The translations under genes and the position numbers were made by a program. DNA of 50,806 nucleotides from Zygnema cylindricum (taxonomy: Eukaryota > Streptophyta > Zygnematophyceae > Zygnematales > Zygnemataceae). The DNA lies in contig JBBHKE010000633.1 of assembly GCA_037447655.1 (NCBI GenBank), positions 1-50,806 of the forward strand, written 5' to 3'. The first letter of the stretch is position 1. Each line of letters opens with the position of its first letter. The notes under the pieces were generated by a model. The model did not search any database. It had not been told where the DNA came from and saw only the letters and a list, made by a program, of their open reading frames with translations. Shown here piece by piece: positions 1 to 12,030 of this stretch.

Positions 1-105
1 AGGAGGGGAGGAGGGGAAGGACGGAAGGAGGCAAGGAGGGATGAAGGGAAGGAGAGGATTGAGGGAAGGATGGAAGGGAAGGAGTGAAAGAGGGATATGT
101 ATACA
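1..105. repeat. GGAGG/GGAAGG purine-rich low-complexity tract
   Basis: The window opens inside a degenerate tract of GGAAGG, GGAGGG and GGATGG units, nearly all purine on the plus strand. It belongs to the same class of GA-rich tracts seen near 5.0, 16.5 and 30.4 kb. No gene is visible. Confidence 0.8.
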
Positions 106-129
106 TGTCTCTAATATCTATAGAATTTT

Positions 130-146
130 ATGTGTTTGTGTGTGCA

Positions 147-188
<42 letters not shown>

Positions 189-272
189 CATAGACATAGA
201 CATAGACATAGACATAGACATAGACATAGACATAGACATATACATAGACATATACATATACATATACATATA
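130..272. repeat. Compound microsatellite: (TG)n, (TA)n, (CATAGA)n
   Basis: A TG run is followed by a TA run and then about a dozen CATAGA hexamers that decay into CATATA. The open frames across it (poly His-Arg or Tyr-Val) are artefacts of the hexamer having no stop in those phases. Confidence 0.95.
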
Positions 273-282
273 AAATCTTAAT

Positions 283-649
283 GGAAGATAAGGGCCGCAA
301 ATCGTACTCTATTGTAAAGTGTTAATTATGCACTTTATACGGTTTTTCCACAAATATGTCAACGTGTCAATTTCAAATATCACCATTTTCGATAGTCAAC
401 GGTTCAGGTATGACTTAGGGCACTTTCCCATGTGCTAAAGTTATTGTTATTTTCCATCGTTTTCCTCCATAACTTAGAAAAAAACGTGAAAATCAGCAGC
501 CGTACCAAAAAAATGAAATTACAACCGTACAAGTTGCATTACCTTGAAACTTTAAATGTACTGCAACTTTTGTCGTCTAGCGCGATGCAGTTTGTCGTCT
601 AGCGCGTTTCGACCCACTCTCGCGTCCTTCAAGCTCATCTTCAAACTTT
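283..649. other. Intergenic, nothing recognised
   Basis: Unique-looking AT-rich DNA. I see no gene, no terminal repeat and no RNA gene here. Confidence 0.5.
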
Positions 650-1005
650 ATGTAAAATCACCTCGCAAGGTGATTTTATGTAAAGTTCCATAAGGAGAGC
701 GAATAGGCATATGCTGTCGCACATGTCGGAAGTTTTTGACAATTTTTGTGCGCGGGGTACCAAAAAAAAACCCACAACACGTTTCTAGCATGTGCATGAC
801 TTTTTTCCGTGCCCTTTTTTCCGTACAAGGGTTGTGGAGGGGGTCTCGACCAACAGACGCCATTTCGCAAAAGTGAAGTTCGTGAAAGCGCCTCTCTCTC
901 TCTCTCCCTCTCTCACTACCGCGTCTATCTCACAATTCTTGCAATGAAAAACGTCAATAATGGTATCAAATGAAAGATCTCTAAAAACGATTTCTTTTTG
1001 CAACT
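650..1005 (-). mobile_element. Diverged, reverse-oriented relic of the 948-bp Harbinger-like family
   Basis: Read on the minus strand, this stretch follows the order of landmarks in the elements at 7896-8843 and 24133-25079. Those landmarks are a GATCTTTCATTT-like block, a short GAGAG run, a CGAGACCCC block, a CCGTAC site, and a small hairpin built on AAAATCACC/GGTGATTTT. The ends are not preserved, so the boundaries are approximate. Membership is inferred from the shared landmarks, not from a full alignment. Confidence 0.5.
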
Positions 1006-1019
1006 TTGAGACCTCCATT

Positions 1020-2590
1020 GGTCCTCAGAGTAGACAGCTCACTAGAAGCCCCTAGGATGGCCCTAACCCATTTGAGTTTGACCAACACTGAGTGTCACCC
1101 TAACAGACACTTTGCTCCCCTGCCCAAGAGTTATAGATGGTCAAAGTTGACCTTTTGTACATATGGGCTCTGAGTGAGAGGCGTCTACCTAAGAATTGTC
1201 TAAGTCCTAATCCCCTCTGTGAACCCTCTACTACTACTATACCTAGCCAATCCTACGACTGTAAAGTACAACAAGGTACAGGTGCCGGTACAGGTGCCGC
1301 TGTTTCTTGTACGGCCATGGTACGGCATGGCCGTCCCGCTGACTTCTGTCAGTTTGTGAGCCATAGTTGCTCCCTCCGCAATCTCCGTTGTCCACTAGTA
1401 GGCTGCCACGTGTCATCCGATGATGTCTCCTCCAAAAACCGCCAAAAGACCACTTCGGTGCTTCGGCTCCATGTGAGCCGTTCGATCGACAACAACATTT
1501 CATTCCGTCCGTTTAAATTAAATGTTTGATTTCATTTCGTGCGTCCTGATTTCTTGTAGTGTGTCCGCGGTAGTTCCATTTATTTTCCGAGCCGTAACTC
1601 GTTAAATGAATTTCGCTACGTATACATGTTTAAATGCTTATCTTACCCTACATATCTCAACACCGGTCCTAGACTATAGGATAATACTAACCGCTACCGG
1701 CTACTTTGACTTGCTGGTTCCGGCAGCCCTTTTGGTAAGTCTGGTCTGATTTTCTCCTTGTCTCTTTGGGAAGCCTAGGCAGCCATGGCTCTAACTCCCT
1801 CTCCAGTCTTCAGTGAATGCGACAAGTGTGGGGACTTGAGAGTGGAGTAAGAGGCAGTCTGCCTTTGCTTCTTTACTGTTTTATTCTACACTATTTAGAC
1901 CTAGAAAATACCGAACATAAACCAGTAATTTCTACAATTTTGACTATCTTTGGGCGTTTTTTTATGGCAAGTAGACTGAGAAAGAACTAAAAAACAAAAT
2001 CGGGAAACCATGGCGGAAATTTTTATAACTTGTGATGTTGACGCTGTAATAATTTGAGCGTGATGTCAAAATGTCACAAGTAGCTAGACGTCTTCAACCG
2101 TCGCTATTTTGTAAATGTCACCAATTTTCGCGAGTTTTGTGAGTGGTCTCTGCCTCACAAATTTCGCCGCGTCGGCATCCATCTTTTTTTTAAAATTAAT
2201 GATTTCTTTCACAAAGTCTTTTGAAAGTAGTCGCGGAGAATCTTCGCTAAAAATAAAGTTCTAGAGACTAAATTTTGGTTACATGGGAAAGTGTTCTTAT
2301 TTGGAGATTCCATGGGATGGCTTTAATGTATACCATTGTAACTTGTTTTGTTAATAAATTTATATATTTGAGCTTCATCACAATTTCCTTGTCAATAAAT
2401 TTATTCGTACGTTTATTTTTATTTTTTTTATTATTTTTTGTTTGTCATGATGTTGTTTTTTATTTGTCTATACATAAAAAAATAAAAATATTTTTGGTTG
2501 AAACCTTCTTATTGATCATGGTTAGTAATTGTATGATAATTTCTTATTCTTTTCTCTTTTTTCCCAAGTTTTCAAGTATTTTGTCAAACA
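1020..2590. other. Intergenic, no gene recognised
   Basis: About 1.5 kb with no convincing coding region. A 130-codon frame at 1137-1529 has no recognisable motif. The DNA turns strongly T-rich from 2340 toward the hAT relic, so part of it may be the eroded 5' end of that element. Confidence 0.4.
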
Positions 2591-2596
2591 TTTTTT

Positions 2597-4144
2597 GATG
2601 TTGGTGTTTCGTCCAGCAAAAGTGTTGCCATTAACCAACTACTCCCATCCGTAAATAGCGTAAAATATTACATTATATTTTATGCCAAAGATATTCGTAG
2701 TTTGATCATCCCAAACCATAGGGAAAATATCGATAGCAATATTTTTGTCGCATTTACGACCAATTACGGGACAGGGAAAATAAAAAGAACCCCATTCATG
2801 TTAGTAAGCGATCATTTTATTGACAAATTATTTAAACTTCATGCACACACGCTTCAAGTCGATCGTTTTCCGGAGGAAAAACATACTGCGGAAATGTTTT
2901 AACGGCTTTCAAAAATTGTTTGACCGAATTTGAAATGTCCAATTTTAATTTTTGGAAAATCGTTGTGTTGTTATAACCGACATTGGCTCTAACATGTGTG
3001 CGGTTGAAGGTATACCGAGTATGTTTACTTGGATACTTTGCGTGGACCATAAATTGTTACAATTGTTACAACAATTTTGAACAAGAGTGGAACTTCCAAA
3101 AAACACAAATACGATGTGGAAGTTCATGAATTGTGTGATCTATTTGACTCTTGTAAATCATTGGTCACGTCTTTCGAATAGAGTAATCTACAAAATATTT
3201 TGAAAAACCCTTTAAAACAAGAAAACGTCACGAGGTGGAATACTTTGCTCCGAATGCTTAAGAGTATTTATGATGCATTCAATGAGATAGGATTTATCGC
3301 TCAAGCAAAAATAAATTGATATTGTTTGCTTGTGTCGACAAGACTCATCTTACCGAACTTATACAATTTTTGTAAAGGTTTAAAAAAGCGACCCTAAAGT
3401 TAGAAAAAATAAAAGAACCAACTTTACATTTGGTTGTGTTTGAACTATTGTTCCTCCATAACCACTGTAAGATAAAAAAAAACATCTTACAACGACGATG
3501 TAAAGCAATGCCCCGCCGATTCCCCAAACTTGCAAAAATTGAAATAACTTTTTTTGAGATTTGCGCTAACGAAGTGGGGCCTTCACGAGTATCATATTGT
3601 CGCGGTTCTTTTATATACCCCAAAAAAAGCAAAGGCTTGAAATAATTGGGGTATCGAAAACCGAAATTGAAAGCGCGAGGGTAAAACTTCGTGAACTCGC
3701 AAACGGCCTCGGTGATGATGTTGATTTCGTTAGACTTCAACGTATAACAAAAAAACGAAAAATATCGCAAATTATGGACGGTTACCACAATTTTTTTGGT
3801 GAGAGCGATGACTAAAACGAGGTTCTTATTACCACCGACAAAAAAATGCTCGTTAATGATGAATTAAAACGTTACTTTGTTTTAAAGTTAACCAGGGATG
3901 AAAGATTGAGCTTTAACATTATCGAATGGTGGAAAAATAATCAAGTGCACGTGCGAAAGATGGAGGATTTCCTCTTCTATCTTGTGTCGCTTGATGCGTT
4001 CTAGTTATTCCGGTTTCTAGCTCTATGTCTGAATGCAATTTTTCGGATGCCGGAAACACGATCACAAAAAAGAGGAACTCAGCGGCTTCAATTGATAGTG
4101 ATCTTTTGTGTGTTAGATTCAACTGGGATCTTTTAAAATCATAG
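2597..4144 (+). pseudogene. hAT-superfamily transposase, decayed
   Basis: This is a relic of a hAT (hobo/Ac/Tam3) transposase, the DNA cut-and-paste enzyme of that superfamily. Going downstream and switching frames, the family's landmarks appear in order. An FVAFTTNYGTG block occupies the place of the usual T.D.WTS strand. VITDIGSNMC corresponds to the VTDNA.NM motif. WILCVDHKLLQLL corresponds to the C.AH.L.L region. Then come ENVTRWNTLLRML (the TRWNS block), the RYF..K dimerisation start with IIEWWKNNQVH, and finally VIPVSSSMSECNFSDAG with KKRN (the IPASS..SER.FS.AG signature). The usual A of the signature is V and the second catalytic region is broken. Stops after 2900 and 3090 and several frame changes show it cannot make a full protein. 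The N-terminal zinc finger and terminal repeats were not found. It is most likely an old autonomous element that once mobilised hAT MITEs. Confidence 0.85.
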
Positions 4145-4797
4145 TTTTTTGTTTTTTTTGTTTTCTATTTCTGTTTTAATTATTGTTATTTGTTTAGTAT
4201 TAGTTATATTACTTTTTTTTCTTTTTATTTTTTGTTGTATTTCACAATTTTTGTAGTGTTTTTTTTTTTTTTTAAACCGGAATGCTTATTTTTAAAATCG
4301 TAGTATTTATACCAAATTTAGATTTATAGGTTTTGTGTGATTTTTAAGTATGAGGTTGAAGATTTGCATAATAGAGTCGAAAATATGTTGTGATTTGTGT
4401 ATTTATATATTTGATTTCACAGAATAATCTTTGTTTTTTTTGCCTATCACAATGTGTTGTTTGCTAATTGATTTTCCATGTGAAAAACTAAGGTTTTTTT
4501 TTTTAAGCATACATAATTAAAACTTTACCTTTTTTGCATAATTTATAACATAGTATCGCAGTCGAAAGAAAAATCCTTAAAAAAATGTAGCGAAAAATTT
4601 AGATTTGCGAGAGAATAAACATTAATATAAGAGTTTAAACATTAATCTAAGAGTTACACGCAAAATTAGGAAAAAATATCTTGAGGGAGGCGACTATTGA
4701 GGAAAAAAAAGATTCATAAAGAGAGATTGCAAAAAGACAAAATAGTAAAAAGTAGAGTTACATGAAGTGTCTTTTTGCAAAGGGAGATGTACCACTA
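4145..4797. other. AT-rich intergenic DNA
   Basis: T- and A-rich sequence following the hAT relic, with several poly-T runs. It may contain the 3' flank of the relic. No gene or terminal repeat was identified. Confidence 0.4.
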
Positions 4798-4960
4798 CAC
4801 CGCTTATTGTTATGTGTTAATAATTCGCTACTCTTTATAGCCAATCACAAAATAGAGTTAACAACGTTGTTTAAAGACGTCGACTACAACCTGCCACGTC
4901 TCCTTGCATTAAATATTATTATTAATTATAATTTTTCATTAACGCTAATAAATGTTTAAT
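4798..4960. mobile_element. Partial TA-flanked MITE (200-bp family)
   Basis: It begins CACCGCTTATTG after a TA. Its middle, GTTTAAAGACGT followed by CTGCCACGTCTCC, matches the middle of the intact copy at 17896-18092 (ATTTAAGGACGT, CTGCCACGTCTC). The right end is degraded near CGCTAATAAATG. The element carries no coding sequence. Confidence 0.45.
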
Positions 4961-4972
4961 GATAATAACAAG

Positions 4973-5060
4973 GAGGGGGGGGGAAGGGGAGGGGTGGAGG
5001 GAAGGGTGGAGGGAGGGGTGGAGGGGGGGAGGGAGGGAGGGAGGGATAGAAGTTTTGGAG
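4973..5060. repeat. GGAGGGG polypurine tract
   Basis: About 85 bp almost free of pyrimidines on the plus strand, with repeated GGAGGG and GGTGGAGG units. Confidence 0.85.
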
Positions 5061-5284
5061 GGGAGGAGCGACGGATGGATGGCAATAGGGCGAGGGTGAG
5101 CGCTGGTCACTCTCCCTCTCTCTCCCTCCAAGCCGGCGATGCCGACTGTTTATTTTTGGGGTTGATCGGAATGCCCGGCGGCGTGGCAGAGCCAACCTTT
5201 CTGAGTTGATATTTGCACGCATCTCCTTGATGCTCCGACGACCCGCCTATAATAGAGTGTAATCGAGTATGCCCCTTAGACTAA

Positions 5285-6014
5285 GGGTGAAGTTCCATCA
5301 GTCGTTTCTGTAATCGTACGGCCAACTCAACAGACCGGGTTGATGGAGTCGATGTTCCATCACGAAGAGTTTGTAAACCACATGTTCTAAATTGATTGGC
5401 GCCATGCAAGCTACGATCCGATATTGAATATCTTTCAAATTTTTAGCACCACCAAACTTAACTTCAAATCTTCACTTTCTTACCATGTACCTGCGTAACG
5501 AAATCATCATACGACAGAACTTTTATACTTTTTGCAAACGCACGCCAGCTCATTTTTTAAGGTTTCTGTTTTCGAACATAACGAAAGTCCTTTGAGAGAA
5601 ATAGTGTGACAAACAAAAGTTACTGAAAATAGCGTGACGAACGAATGTTACGAAATTACATTTTTATTTTCGGTTGTATTTTTGAAAGCGCGTGTCATGT
5701 GCAAATTTCTTCAATTTTCGTTGGTTTTTCACCATGACACGTAGCTTAATCGTCAAACGTGTCACGATTTTTTTTTTCCGTATCTGCCAACCCACCTCTT
5801 CTAGGTGGGTTGACAGTTACAGAGAAAAATGAAGCGAAAGCCTCGCAGATGAACATCCGACGGTCAGTATTGCCTCCCAGACCTTTGGAGAGTATTGGCA
5901 AGATTCTTTGTAATGTTGTTTTTCGTATAAAAACAAAATAAGCGGTATGGTTTGGTACGGATAGTCACGGATTTTTGTAAACTACCCCACTTTTCGTCTG
6001 ATGGAACGTCACCC
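5285..6014. mobile_element. PIF/Harbinger-like non-autonomous element, copy 1
   Basis: The 730-bp element starts GGGTGAAGTTCCATCAG and ends in CTGATGGAACGTCACCC, a near-perfect inverted repeat of at least 17 bp. It is flanked on both sides by TAA (5282-5284 and 6015-6017). A three-base TWA duplication with G-rich termini is the hallmark of the PIF/Harbinger superfamily. There is no open frame resembling a transposase or its Myb-like partner, so this is a deletion derivative that needs an enzyme supplied in trans. Confidence 0.85.
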
Positions 6015-6122
6015 TAAAAAGGTGTTACCATCATTTTCGCAAATAAATAAATAATACTAATTTTGAATTTTCGCTCCGGGTTTGGCGGCGCGTCTCACAA
6101 CCACATGAAAAAAAAAAAAAAA

Positions 6123-6182
6123 CACAAAAGATATATATATATCTATATATAAAAAAGTGTATATATATAAATATATACACAT
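6123..6182. repeat. TA-rich microsatellite
   Basis: A run of ATATATAT with interspersed CTA/AAA, lying between two Harbinger-like elements. Confidence 0.7.
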
Positions 6183-6571
6183 AAAAAATCAGCTATTGTA
6201 CAATACAAATCTTCGTAATGTTTTGTCGTGATGAAGCGTATACCGGCTAACCAAAGTTGTTTATTAATGTGAATATTGGTATTTTGTTTTGGTGGAGGCT
6301 AACAAATTTTGTGATCACGTGTTTTAAGAATTACACATTTATAATTCCGATCACAACAGTGTACATTTTTTTTTTAGTTTTTTTTTGTTTTTCTTTCTTT
6401 TGTCCGAAATCAGAGATTATAATATTGTATTGAATCGAATGAAGACTCCACATAGGACGCTCTTGAGAAAAGTATTGTCCGTACTTTTTTGTCGTTAGTT
6501 TTCTCTAAATGAATTTTCGTCTTACTAAAAAAAATTAAAGAATATTTTTTCCATTCAAAATTAGTGCATTA

Positions 6572-7256
6572 GGGTGAAGTTCCATTAGACGAATAAGGAG
6601 GCTGTTTTCAGAAATTCAAACCTCTCCGTACTACACCGTACCTCATTGTTTGTTTTTCTGCAAAAAACAACAGTACAGAGAATCTTGCCAATATTCTCCA
6701 AAAGTTTGGGAAATAACAATGACCGTTGGATATTTTTTCACGAAGCATTCGCCTCAAAAGTACATCACCAATTACTGAAAAAATTGAGCCGCAACATGTT
6801 GGATAATGAGCATACGTGTCAAGATGGCAACCAACGGAAATCAAAAAATTTCGCACACGATATACGCATTTCAAAAATCAACCAAAAAATACAAACGAAA
6901 TCTCGTAACGCACTTTTGTCCCGCTATTTTTGTTAGCGCCCATTCGTCACATTATTTGTGGCAGCGCTCATTCGTCAGGCGTAAAAACAGGAACCCTACA
7001 AAAATGAGGTGGTATCTGACAAGGCGTATGCAAAGAGTACAAAAGAGGTGTTGAGTGACGACCAGGTACGCAAATGAAGATTTTTTGTCGGTGTAAAAAT
7101 CATTGACAATTTTCAAATATCAAATCCATAGCTACGTGGCATCACTCTTTTGCTAACACGTGGATTACAGACTCTGCGCAATGGAACTTCGTTCAAAATG
7201 TAGCATTCTGTAAAGTTGGCCGTACAAGTACAGAATGTCCTAATGGAACTTCACCC
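6572..7256. mobile_element. PIF/Harbinger-like non-autonomous element, copy 2
   Basis: The 685-bp element starts GGGTGAAGTTCCATTAG and ends CTAATGGAACTTCACCC, a perfect 17-bp inverted repeat. It is flanked by TTA (6569-6571 and 7257-7259). It belongs to the same family as the element at 5285-6014 but has largely different internal sequence. The 82- and 96-codon frames inside show no known motif. The right-hand TTA is followed directly by another terminus-like sequence (GGGTAACCTTCCATCAGG). Confidence 0.85.
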
Positions 7257-7259
7257 TTA

Positions 7260-7340
7260 GGGTAACCTTCCATCAGGCGTTCCCAGTAATTGTACGGTCA
7301 CGTTTACCGGCAGTAACATGTGTAACACCATTCCATCAGG
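7260..7340 (+). mobile_element. Truncated Harbinger-like terminus
   Basis: GGGTAACCTTCCATCAGG resembles the ends of the two preceding elements. A related CCATTCCATCAGG occurs again near 7330. No matching right end was found, so only a fragment remains. Confidence 0.4.
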
Positions 7341-7502
7341 TCGTGCCAGTAAAGCAAAAATTGCTTATGTGTTGGATTCCGTTTGGTACCACGTAGGATC
7401 CTATTGAGCCGGCCGGGTATATTGAAAGTTCCGAAAAGTACAAAATTTCGACTGAGTATTTGTACGGGCGGACGCCGATTAAAATATCTAGTAGCGTGAC
7501 GT

Positions 7503-8957
7503 TACACCGCGAATTGTAATTAGAGTAAATTACTCTAATTCGGTCGCTCGAAATTTCGACTCTATCACATGAAATAGAGTAAATGATTCTAATTTTTTCA
7601 TTATTCTATTTAAGGTAAAGTTTAATTAACGTTTTTAATTCTATTATAGGTTCGTTTTCAATAGTGTGGAGTACGGACAGTGTCAGACCGTGCAAAATTG
7701 TACTCTATTAAGTAAAAAAGTACAAATAATGATTTAATACAGGCCGTTATCATGTAACTGCGTTTTAACAAACCGCGTAGTGAAAACGTCATAGTGACGA
7801 TAAATTGTACGTTTTGCCAAATTCTGTACGAATACCTTATTTACAGTAGACGATACTAGCGTGCCAAATTAGAGTACTTAACTAGATTAGAGTAAGGGTA
7901 CGTCCCCATGTAATCGGTACTTTGATAAAGTATTTTGGACTGTAGTGAAGATTCGCCGTACTACTTTGAAGAGCGTCCCAATGTGCGAAAATGAAATCGG
8001 AACTTTGACATGTGACGGTCGTAGACGTAGGTACAACTTGTGACGATTGAAGGCGACTACGAAACTTCCGACGATTAGTGACGCGAACAAAAACAGCGAC
8101 AGTTGTAGACGCCGAGATTTTTGTGAAATTGCAAATGTTTAGGGTTTGGTGACATTGTGACGTCACGCTCACTTGTGACAACGTCGACGTCACGGATTCA
8201 AGAACTTTCCGCCATGGTTTCCCGATTTCGCTTTTTCTACTTCTCTCACTCGATTTGCCATTAAATAAAAATCTAAAAATTTTCAAAAAATATATTTTTT
8301 AAAGATCTTTCATTTTATACTAATATTGTCGTGTCTCATTTTAAAAAGTGTGAGATACAAGCGATAGTATGAGAGGGAGAGAGGAGAGGCGACAACGACG
8401 AAAAATTATGCAAAGGACCCATGAATGCAAGTGGAAGTCCGAGACCCCTGCAAATTTTGTTCCGTACATAGCGCGTGACGGGTACGGAGAAAAATAGTGA
8501 GGACTCTCCCTCGTCCAAAAAATTCACAAATCGTGTGGTGCGTGCGTGGTTCGTTTTTCATTCGCTGTCTGGGCGGTACTTCAACTAAAATCAACCCCTC
8601 GAGGTGATTTTAGATGAAGTTTTTTTTGGGTTGGATTTTCTTGCCCGGGGGTCGAAAAGGGGAAAACGCCAAAATGCGTTCACATAACGACAAACACGCC
8701 GTACATATAAAGTATGAATTGACGTTAACTTTACCTTGGTAAAAATGATTTTCTCGTACGGCTAAAGTTTTTTTCAAAGTTCCCTGAATTTTAGGGCAAA
8801 AAGACAGAGAAAGGTATGTACTTTAATACATTGGGACGTACCCTAAACTTCATAGTTGAAAAAGCTCTATCACATAAATTAGCGTTAATTACTCTAATTT
8901 TATTTTTAGTTTTTGTACTCTATTTTTTTCCTTACTCTAATTACGACTCGCGGTGTA
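7503..8957. mobile_element. TA-flanked MITE carrying a nested Harbinger-like insertion
   Basis: The termini CACCGCGAATTGTAATTAG and its inverse CTAATTACGACTCGCGGTG sit between TA dinucleotides (7503-7504 and 8956-8957). The arms match the uninterrupted relative at 19199-19816 almost base for base near the ends, for example CTCTATCACATAAATTAGCG in the right arm. After removing the 948-bp insert at 7896-8843 and its duplicated TAA, about 500 bp remain. A TA target duplication suggests the Tc1/mariner or a TA-specific superfamily, but no transposase is present to decide. Confidence 0.85.
7896..8843. mobile_element. Harbinger-like element, 948 bp, copy A (nested)
   Basis: It begins GGGTACGTCCCCATGTAAT and ends with the inverse of GGGTACGTCCCAATGTATT. 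It is flanked by TAA at 7893-7895 and 8844-8846. The unoccupied target (GAGTAAACTTCATAG) is preserved in the sister element around 19701, which proves both boundaries and the three-base duplication. A second copy of 947 bp lies at 24133-25079. There is no transposase-like open frame; the 134-codon minus-strand frame is not shared intact with the other copy. Confidence 0.92.
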
Positions 8958-11900
8958 CTATTCTTTAACTTCTTTTCACAAAAAGACGAGTGCCAGCTGG
9001 AGAAATGATGATAACCGATTCCGCTTCAGCACGCTTGTCTCAGAAGCAGAATACAGTATTTAGTGCTGACATCTAGGTGCAGTGTACTTACACACCGCCC
9101 CTTGAAAGCGTTATGCATATATCCGTACGACTGCGTCAGTGAAGAGAATCGCGTTTGTTCAGCAGTTCAGCCAGCCTGGCTCATTAAATGTGGCGGGTCG
9201 GGAAACTTTCCGTTAAAGCGTCATATGCTATACCCCCTTTAGGACTTGTATCCTGGTTGAAAGGATATTCTAAGACTTCAGAAGATAGAAAAATGACGTG
9301 GATTAATTTCAGCCATGCGTACTCGGAGAAACAAACTTTGGGAGTTTGGGAGTGTACAGACGTAAATGCCAATGATTCGCGAGCAGATATCTGTCGCTCA
9401 CACTATTGGCGGCTGGGAGCATATTCGAGTTTCGAGCTCGCGACAAAACCTTCCTGGCATTGCAGAGAATTCCCAGACATCTCGTACCACGCCTTGTGGT
9501 TGGTCGTTAGAGTAACCTTTTCTGCTACCGTGGCCTCGTTTTGGATATCCTGGATTTTCCTACAGTTGCCAGGCTGTCGTCACCGACTAGTTGACATCTG
9601 ACATCATTTTACTGCATGAGACAGCTGTATACAAACCTGCCAAATGCAATCTGACAATAGGAGGTTCCTGTTATCATTGCGGACGTTTAGGATTAGCTGG
9701 CATTGTGTACGATTCTGTTTGGCAAGTGGCAGCAATGATCTAAATTGACAGTAAAGGACAAGAATGGCTTTGTCAAAGCCCGTACAAAGGTACAGTTTTT
9801 TATTTATATTAGGGACCGCAACTAGGCGAAAAAATCATAACATGTCGGTGTTTCATCATTACAAATTTACAAACCATATACTATCCGTACATCCACATTA
9901 CCTTCCAAATCTGAAGGACAGAGTTTCGGTTGCTCCAAGAGGAAGATCTTGAAGAGGTAAGATGACAGTCTGGCATGCTTAGATCCTCACTTGCTCCCAA
10001 AACATGTACGATCACAAATCGACAAATACTACTGACACGTTTGCTTTTGCATTGATGCGTGCTGCTTCTCCCGCTGACAAAAACTTCATCTGTTTCACAC
10101 TATAAAACAAAACTTTAGAGGCCAGCACCGACATTTTCTCACTCGGCGTACCTACGCGGCATTCACCGGAATCCATGCTATTTTGAATTTTTGGTAATTT
10201 GGTCAATGCCGATATTCTTTTGCTGCTGCATTATATATTTTCATATTGCGGTTGTCCACTCATTACCAAACACGTGGAGATACTAAAAATCGATTATATC
10301 GTGACCGCTACATGGACTTTAGCCAAGGACTGACATTTGGCGCCCAGGTATTATGCCGAATTCGTCTCCATTATGAATAGTGCGCCGCACGTGTCAAATG
10401 GATTTTCTATTTTTCTCACTGAAAACGAGTACCAACAAACTGCACGCTTCCAAAAACTACGCATTAAAAAAACTTCGGCTACCGAACTTACGATATTGAC
10501 CAAAGGACATACGCGTCGAAGTCGTACCTTTTTTGTCATACTTCGTACACTTTGCGGTTCATGCATGTCCTTATTTCGAATCTTCAACCGTCCGGTGTAC
10601 GAAAAAATAGTGACCGTTGGGCGCACCGACATCAAGTGGCCACCTCCTTTGTCACAATCTGGATATAACGATCGTAATCTTCCTTCAGAGTTCAGACATT
10701 GTCTATCTGTACGGAGCCGTTACAAGAATCTTTCACTCGCGACGATAAAATCTCGCGACGTGATTCGGCTCCCGCGTTTTTTAAGGTCTCGTGTAGTCCG
10801 TTCCGCTATAGGATTTTGTAGTATCCACGTGGCGTGTCGAATTTAATACCAAGTCTTTTGACACTCCTGGCACGTGTTTTTTCGGAACCGTATTTGAGCA
10901 GCATTTCAATTACGGCATCCGATCGACGGCCAGATTTTTGCGGAGGAAATTACGGGACTCGACAAAAAACAAAATGAAATGTATCGGGAGACCGAGAGTA
11001 TGCAGTCTTGGGAAAATTAGTCAAAGCCTTTCTTCGGCTTTGACTCCGGCACCGAATCCAAATGTTTTGGATGTTTAATTTGTTAACAAGTTATTAATTA
11101 TTTTTAAGACTAGAGGTTGTTGAAGACGTGCTTTAGATCTTGTTGTAGCTCGATGATAAATCGAGGATAGGTTCGTTAAAAGTACCTAATTTATTGTTAA
11201 CGGGAATAGTAGTTGCAATTGAAAAGTAGTTAGGAATTGCAATGTTTCCAAGTTAACAAAGGTTTCTAACATTAAATGAGTAATGGTTAAACTTCATTGT
11301 GTTAATGTTGATTGTACAATGTAGTACAATTTCATACATTACTTCAATAAAATTATATAGTGTAATAATTCCAATCACAATATAATAACTTTGACGCGCG
11401 ACAAAGTGAAGCACTAAAAAGTTCCTCACTTCTATATAAAGCGACACAAAAGAACAATGAAAATAAAGCATGTATGTTTTATAAATACAAATTGTTTGCT
11501 AAGAACGACAACATTGTGCTGACCGTTTTACTTCTCGATAGAGCCAAAGTTTATGGTTCAACAATTTTAGCGTAGCGTAGATATTCAAACGTAATCTTGA
11601 TGTTTCGTTAATAAAAAGAACAACATGGGGCGACAGTATAATCATGAGAACCGAAAGAAAATTGTGAAAATTTCTATTCCCCCGACCAAAAACAACACCA
11701 TATACAACTTATTTGCACATAATATAACAGTTGAATTTGGATGTAAAATTATAAATAAACAAAAGTGCCGTAGGCATAAACATCCTACATAACCTCATTC
11801 TAAATAATTGAATCAACAACACTTTCTAAAATACACGGAGTTCGGACTTTCTATTCAATTGAAATCACAACTAAGCAGTCTGTTATTTGGGAGAGTCGAA

Positions 11901-12030
11901 AAATATATTTTTTAGAACTTCAATACAACCAGAAATTACACTTCTATCAAATACTTTCTATCTCTTCCTTGGAACATCTATGGTTTCTTGTTCTACTCTG
12001 ACCATCCTCGACTAAAACTCAGAATTCACA
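8958..12030. other. 3-kb intergenic stretch, no gene recognised
   Basis: It contains open frames of 137 codons (9188-9601) and 169 codons (10337-10846), neither of which shows a motif or splice structure I recognise. From 11.0 kb on it is AT-rich and probably includes the 3' flank of the RWP-RK gene, whose stop codon is at 12031-12033. Confidence 0.4.

Noticed and set aside
84-300. Open frames of His-Arg or Tyr-Val repeats
   Set aside because: Produced by the CATAGA and TG/TA microsatellite; no coding signal.
1137-1529. 130-codon plus-strand frame
   Set aside because: No motif, no splice signals, and the composition looks random; it lies in a repeat-rich region.
7882-8286. 134-codon minus-strand frame inside the 948-bp element as a possible transposase
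   Set aside because: Not maintained in the second copy of the element (broken near 24350-24550), so it is not a conserved protein.
9188-9601. 137-codon plus-strand frame with some hydrophobic stretches
   Set aside because: No recognisable family and no exon partners; kept only as an unexplained frame.
10337-10846. 169-codon plus-strand frame
   Set aside because: Basic, low in acidic residues and without motifs; likely chance in non-coding DNA.
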